Assembly: GCA_964244615.1 (NCBI GenBank)
Contig: CAXTJP010000017.1
Coordinates: 1-47,156 of the forward strand
Source of the DNA: BOG-908 sp964244615
GTDB taxonomy: Bacteria; Pseudomonadota; Alphaproteobacteria; Acetobacterales; Acetobacteraceae
DNA length: 47,156 bases
Direction of reading: 5' to 3'
Shown: piece by piece, positions 42,371-47,156 of the stretch
Position numbering within the stretch: the first letter of the stretch is position 1
Layout: each line of letters starts with the position of its first letter
Position numbers and translations under genes: made by a program
The notes under the pieces: generated by a model
What the model was told of the DNA's origin: nothing
Database searches by the model: none
The model's input: the letters and a program-made list of their open reading frames with translations, nothing else

Positions 42371-43893
42371 CCGGCGCCCTGCTGTATCAGGGATCCGATT
42401 GGGATTTCCAGACATTGCGACGCAGCTACGACGCCATCGAGCGCATCGGCTGCGAGGAGCTGGGGCTGGAAGTATACCCCAACCGCATCGAGGTGATCAC
42501 CGCCGAGCAGATGCTCGACGTCTACACCGCACACGGCATGCCGCTGACCTATCGCCACTGGTCTTACGGCAAGCGCTTCCTGCAGCACGAAACCAGCTAT
42601 CGGCGCGGCTACAGCAGCCTGGCCTACGAGGTGGTGATCAACTCGAACCCCTGCATCAGCTACCTGATGGAGGAGAACTCCGCGACCATGCAGGCGCTGG
42701 TGATCGCCCATGCAGCGTTCGGCCATAACCATTTTTTCCGCAACAACCACCTGTTCCGGCAATGGACCGAAGCCTCGGCCATCCTCGACTACCTGGAGTT
42801 CGCTCGTGCCTACGTCAGCGGTTGCGAGGACCGCCATGGGGTGTCGGCCGTGGAGCGCGTGCTGGATGCGGCGCACGCGCTGTCCCGCCACGGGGTGAAC
42901 CGTCATGGCGGCGCGCGTTCGGTCAGCCTGAAAGCCGATTTGAGGCGCGAACAGGAAAGGCGAGACTACGACGAGCGGATGTTCGACGATCTCTGGCGCA
43001 CTCTCCCTGGTGCGCCAGCCGGGGGGGCACAGGACAAGGCTGCCGAACGGCGCCGCAAATTCGCGCTACCCGAAGAAAACCTGCTGTATTTCATCGAGAA
43101 GCACTCGCCGAAACTACAGTCGTGGGAACGCGAGATCATTCGGATCGTACGCCTGATCGCACAGTATTTCTACCCGCAGCCACAGGCCAAGGTGATGAAC
43201 GAGGGTTGTGCCACCTGGGTTCACAACCGCATCATGACCCGCCTGCACGAAACCGGGCAGATCGACGACGCCGCGTTTCTCGAAGTGATCCACTCGACCG
43301 CCAACGTTATCATGCAGCCGGATTTCGACCACCCGGCGGGCGGTCCCGGGTTCAATCCCTACGCGCTCGGCTATGCGGTGATGAGCGACATCGAGCGCAT
43401 GTGCATGGAGCCCACACGCGAGGACCGCACCTGGTTCCCCGACATCGCCGGCAACGGCGACCCGCTTGGCACGCTGCGCTATGCCTGGGCGAATTTCCGC
43501 GACGAGAGCTTCATCTTGCAATTTCTTTCACCGGTGGTGATGCGCAAGTTCCAGATGTTTCGGCTGCTCGACGATACCGCCGATCCGATGTTGCTGGTTG
43601 ACGCGATCCACGACGACGAGGGTTATCGCACGATCCGGCGCAGCCTGGCGCAGAGCTATGATCCGGGCGAGGGCGATGCGGATGTGCAGGTGCTGGACGT
43701 GGATCTTGAGGGCGACCGTCGGCTGTCGCTGCAGCATCGCACCAGGCTGGGCCAGTTATTGGCCAAGCGCGATGCCGAACAGACTCTGAAGTACGTGGCT
43801 GAGCTTTGGGGTTACGATGTGAGATTGCAGGAGGTCGATGCAGACAGCGACGCGGTTCTCGTGACCCATACGGCGCGAGCACCGACGAAGTAA
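42367..43893 (+). CDS. SpoVR family protein (YcgB-like)
   Basis: 508-aa SpoVR/YcgB protein. Typical segments are RIGCEELGLEVYPNRIEVIT, PLTYRHWSYGKRFLQHE, INSNPCISYLMEENSATMQA, HAAFGHNHFFRNNHLF and NEGCATWVHNRIMTRLHETG. The histidines in AHAAFGHNHFF and the NEGCATW motif are invariant in the family. The start at ATG 42367 overlaps the yeaH stop (ATGA). Despite its name, from Bacillus spore cortex formation, it is common in non-sporulating proteobacteria next to prkA-yeaH, as here. Confidence 0.95.
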   Translation: MTGALLYQGSDWDFQTLRRSYDAIERIGCEELGLEVYPNRIEVITAEQMLDVYTAHGMPLTYRHWSYGKRFLQHETSYRRGYSSLAYEVVINSNPCISYLMEENSATMQALVIAHAAFGHNHFFRNNHLFRQWTEASAILDYLEFARAYVSGCEDRHGVSAVERVLDAAHALSRHGVNRHGGARSVSLKADLRREQERRDYDERMFDDLWRTLPGAPAGGAQDKAAERRRKFALPEENLLYFIEKHSPKLQSWEREIIRIVRLIAQYFYPQPQAKVMNEGCATWVHNRIMTRLHETGQIDDAAFLEVIHSTANVIMQPDFDHPAGGPGFNPYALGYAVMSDIERMCMEPTREDRTWFPDIAGNGDPLGTLRYAWANFRDESFILQFLSPVVMRKFQMFRLLDDTADPMLLVDAIHDDEGYRTIRRSLAQSYDPGEGDADVQVLDVDLEGDRRLSLQHRTRLGQLLAKRDAEQTLKYVAELWGYDVRLQEVDADSDAVLVTHTARAPTK

Positions 43894-44302
43894 GGCTTGC
43901 AACGCCTGCACCATACCGCGTTCAGGCCAACGGCGCACCGACCTCGTTGACCGTGGCTTCCCAACGGCGGCAAGATCCATCTCTCGAGATTTGGCGGGGC
44001 ATCAACCTTCATCCACCGGAAGCGTGGTCTCCGCGACGGCTCGCCACATCCGCTTCGGTAGTGCTGACCTGCGTAAGCAGGCGGCCGTTTATGCACCCAT
44101 TGCGCGGCACTCAGCGGCCATGGCCGCCAACACCTTGAAAACCGCCGCCGTGGAAGCCGCCAACGCCACCATGGAACCCACAGCCCGGTAACCCCGGCCT
44201 TTCCGTGCCTCCACGGAAGGCACCGCCGCGATACGGTCCAACCCGGTCAACGATTCATTAGCCTTGCCGTGTGAGAATCGTCTGCACGTGAAGGAAGACG
44301 GG
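43894..44302. other. Intergenic region between spoVR and the MHYT gene
   Basis: About 410 bp with no supported gene. It holds one clear hairpin (44201-44218). A minus-strand open stretch near 44115-44255 translates to glycine-rich sequence but lacks a start codon and is not annotated. Confidence 0.55.
44201..44218 (+). other. Hairpin upstream of the MHYT gene
   Basis: TTCCGTG-CCTC-CACGGAA, a perfect 7-bp stem with 4-nt loop, ~85 bp before ATG 44303. No T run follows; it could be a leader structure. Confidence 0.35.
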
Positions 44303-46772
44303 ATGTCGAGCGTTATCCGGTGCCTGGTTGATCACCACGATCTCAGATTGGTCTTGCTGGCAGCTTTGATATGTCTTCTCACATCGTTCACGGCGTCCGC
44401 CGTCCTATCCCGCGCACTGGCTTCGAATGGAAGGCAGAAACTGCTGTGGGTGATCGTCGCCGCCGTCGAATTCGGCTGCGGCGTGTGGTCGCTTCACTTC
44501 GTTGCAATGCTTGCCTTCATGCCTGGAATGCCAGTCAGTTATGAGCTGACGGACACGGTTTGGTCGGTCGTCATCGCTGTGCTTGGATCGTTATGCGGGT
44601 TTCTCCTCGCGGTCTCCAGCCGACGCGGTCCTGTAGGCATGGTCGGTGCAGCCGCGTCGCTGACGCTTGCGATCGGCGGAATGCACTACACCGGCATCGC
44701 CGCGATGCGTCTGGACGGAAGTTTTCTGCTCGATCCGGCGGTCGTTGCGTGTTCCGTCGGGCTCTGCGCTGCGTTCTGCGTCGCAGCCGTGATCAGCATG
44801 GTGAGGTTGACTACCGTTGCGCGGCAGATACTGACGGCGGTGATGCTGTCTGCCGCAATCTGCACGCTGCATTTCGTAGGCATGTCGGCGATGGATATCC
44901 GGGCCGGCATGGTGGCGAGCATGTCGGGAGCAGTGCTGGCTTCAAATGCATTGGCGCTCGTGGTGGCGGCGTCGAGCATTGCGCTTGTCCTCTTGAGCTT
45001 CGCACTCTCGATCATGGATCGGCTTCTCTGCGATCGAGCGTCCGACGAAAAGGCACGTCTGCGCAAACTGGCGGCTGTCTCGTTCGAGGGTCTCATCATC
45101 GAACGGGCGGGCATCATCGTCGATGCCAACGACCGAACAAGCGAATTCAGCGGCTATGCCCTGACGGACATCATCGGCAAGCCGGTGAGTGCACTCTTCG
45201 CTGTTCCGGACACTCCCGACGGCGGCGCAAACACGTGGTGGCTGGCGGGAGGCGACCAGACCCTTCGACAAGCCTGTGGTGCCTTGATGCCGGTCGAACT
45301 CTTGGCGCAACCGATTGTTTTCGACCATAACGCGTCGACGGCAATCGCCATCAGGGACCTGACAGCGCGGCGTGAAAGCGAGGCGGCACTTCATCGGCTT
45401 GCCCACCACGACATGCTGACTGGCCTTGCGAACCGCCTGCTGCTCAACACGCGCATGCGTCAGGCATTCGAGGGAACGCAGCCCCCCCGTACGACGCGGG
45501 GCGGTGTTGTGCCTAGATCTTGACCGCTTCAAGCCGGTAAACGATCTTCTCGGCCATGCTGCGGGCGACGCGCTGTTGATCGCGGTCTCACTGCGCCTGG
45601 CAGCCCTGCTGCGTCAGTCCGATACCCTCGCCCGTGTCGGCGGCGATGAGTTTGTGATCGTGATGCCGGACGCCGCCGACTTGGCGTCTTGTCGGTCCTT
45701 GGCGAAAAGGATCGTGCAGGGCATGGTGGAACCGTTTAGGCTGGGGGATCAGCAGGTCGTCATCGGCGTGTCGATCGGGATCGCGCTCTACCCGCAGGAC
45801 GGCGAGACGGCGGACGAACTTCTCCGCTGTGCCGACATTGCGATGTATCGCTCCAAGGAGGAGGGGCGGGGTACATATCGGCTGTTTGAGTCGAAGATGG
45901 ATGCCGAACTCCAATATCGGCGTGCATTGGAGTGCGATCTCAGGTCGGCGATCGAGGACAAAGATTTCGAGATGTATTATCAGCCGCTCGTGAGTTGCGA
46001 AACCGGCAAGATCGAAGGATATGAGGCGCTGTTGCGCTGGCCGCATCCGACAAGGGGTTTCGTCTCTCCGGCGGAATTTATCCCGGTCGCAGAGGAGAGC
46101 GGCCTGATTCTACCGCTTGGCCAGTGGGCGCTCAACACGGCCTGCACCGCCGCGGTCGGTTGGGATGGCCCGATGCGGGTCGCCGTGAACCTGTCGCCCG
46201 CGCAATTCAAGCAAACCGATCTTGTCGAACGGATTATGAGCACGCTCGAGCAGACCGGCTTGCCTCCCACTCGGCTCGAGGTCGAGGTGACGGAAGGCGT
46301 GCTGATCGACGAGCCGGAACGCGCGGTCGCCATCTTGTCGAGGTTGCGTGCCGCTGGCGTCCGGGTATCCCTGGACGATTTCGGCACGGGTTATTCGAGC
46401 TTGAGCTATCTACGCCAGTTTCCGCTGGATAAGATCAAGATCGACCGATCGTTCATCAGCGATCTTGGCGTTGACGACAAGTCCGCGTCGATCGTGCGCG
46501 CGGTGGTCGCTCTGGCCCACAGTCTTGGATTGTCGGTCACGGCCGAAGGCGTTGAGAGCCGGGGGCAACTTGATCTTCTACAGGAACAACTATGCAATCA
46601 GGTTCAAGGGTTCCTGCTCGGCAAGCCGGCGCCACTCGACCAGCCCAGTGTCCCTGCGGTGAGCGCCTACAGCGAGGCCGGTCAAGTCTCCGCAGTGGCG
46701 ACTGCCGACGGAGCTGGGACATCGGCGCAACATCATTCAGTCATCACGACCTCGCAGCTGCAGCCCGCCTAG
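44303..46772 (+). pseudogene. MHYT-PAS-GGDEF-EAL cyclic-di-GMP enzyme, frameshifted
   Basis: Would encode ~820 aa. AAGGAA upstream supports ATG 44303. The N-terminus is an MHYT membrane sensor with three repeats: LHFVAM (64-69), MHYT (127-130, in GGMHYTGIAAM) and LHFVGM (189-194). A PAS domain follows (KLAAVSFEGLIIERAGIIVD, then GYALTDIIGKPVSALF). The GGDEF begins in this frame (LAHHDMLTGLANRLLLNTRM), which stops at 45523. The next frame continues exactly where expected: RRGAVLCLDLDRFKPVNDLL, RVGGDEFVIV, then a full EAL domain (YEALLRWPHP, DDFGTGYSSLSYLRQFPLDK). Removing one C from the C7 run at 45482-45488 restores a single frame. This can be a disabling mutation, a slippage switch or a sequencing error. 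The gene is visibly less GC-rich at third positions than its neighbours and lies beside an IS630 fragment. Confidence 0.88.
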
Positions 46773-46883
46773 CCCGGCATGCAGACGCGCAGGCCTCGTA
46801 CATCGTGGTCGTCGACCCGTGCGGCCGAAAATCCGGGCAATGTATAAATCATACCGCCGAGCCTAACATTTGACTTGTTCCAG

Positions 46884-47156
46884 TTACGGGTAGTTTGTTA
46901 GCGATTGTAGGCGTTCTGCGGTGAGTTTGTTCCATGCTGCGCAGCAAGCGTTGACGATGTCGTCGTAGGTGTCGAGCAGGCGGTGCGAGAGATGCCGTTC
47001 GCGCAGGTATAGCCAAATTCGTTCAATCGGGTTCAGCTTCGGACTATAGGCAGGCAGGATCACCAGGCTGACATTGCCGGGCACATCGAGGTCGCCTGAT
47101 TGATGCCAGCCGGCGCCGTCCATGACCATCAGCGCGTGTTCGTCGGCCGCGCGCGT
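46884..47156 (-). mobile_element. IS630-family transposase, C-terminal part (runs off the window)
   Basis: The 90 visible residues are the end of a DDE_3 transposase: ALMVMDGAGWHQSGDLDVPG, VILPAYSPKLNPIERIWLYL and a tail ending ERLQSLTNYP. The second Asp of the DDE triad is in VMDGAGWH and the Glu is in NPIERIW. The 5' part lies beyond base 47156. The element boundary should be within 46773-46883, but I could not define the terminal inverted repeat with only one end visible. Confidence 0.88.

Noticed and set aside
44115..44255. Minus-strand glycine-rich translation (GFHGGVGGFHGGGF and similar)
   Set aside because: No start codon in the open stretch and GGC-rich DNA produces such sequence by chance; might be a decayed glycine-rich protein but not supportable.

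Overview
The window is GC-rich (well above 60 %) alphaproteobacterial chromosome with dense operons, many 1-4 nt gene overlaps and occasional GTG/TTG starts. Gene content (lytic transglycosylase type, UDG/ETF-QO/TPR neighbourhood, LOV histidine kinase, short poly-T/poly-A palindromes ending in AAGAACCG between genes) most resembles Acetobacteraceae or related Rhodospirillales. That placement is inference; there is no rRNA or other taxonomic marker here.

Layout. 1-5.3 kb: a truncated reading frame that looks like a join of two unrelated proteins, a family 4 uracil-DNA glycosylase, ETF-ubiquinone oxidoreductase and an exported TPR protein. 5.3-22.8 kb: an organosulfur acquisition island. It has a sigma-54 activator carrying a C-terminal SsuA-like (sulfonate-binding) domain, a divergent ssuD, then a long same-strand series: FAD/NAD(P) oxidoreductase, LivGHMF-type ABC transporter, SfnB-type flavin oxidoreductase, LivK-type binding protein, porin, flavin reductase, DmoA-like monooxygenase and a second FAD/NAD(P) oxidoreductase. 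Two good sigma-54 (-24/-12) promoters lie in front of ssuD and in front of livG. This is the best candidate in the window for an undescribed system: organosulfur uptake and C-S cleavage through a Liv-type instead of an Ssu/Tau-type transporter, controlled by an activator that has absorbed the sulfonate-binding domain.

22.9-28.7 kb: a secreted alpha/beta hydrolase, a glutathione S-transferase-like protein and a blue-light (LOV) hybrid histidine kinase, all on the minus strand. 28.8-36.0 kb: a complete malonate decarboxylase operon on the minus strand, mdcA-C-D-E-G-B-H followed by the transporter mdcF. 36.3-38.5 kb: a TonB-like protein overlapping a lipoprotein with an LprI-like N-terminus. 38.5-39.1 kb: about 640 bp with no supported gene. 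39.1-43.9 kb: the conserved stress triad prkA-yeaH-spoVR. 44.3-46.8 kb: a MHYT-PAS-GGDEF-EAL cyclic-di-GMP gene broken by one extra base in a C7 run. The window ends in an IS630-family transposase fragment.

How the genes fit together: the sulfur island would bring an organosulfur compound across the outer membrane (porin) and inner membrane (Liv system), reduce flavin (flavin reductase) and cleave C-S bonds with FMNH2-dependent enzymes (SsuD, DmoA-like, SfnB-like). The mdc operon feeds malonate to acetyl units and CO2. No tRNA, rRNA or CRISPR array was seen.
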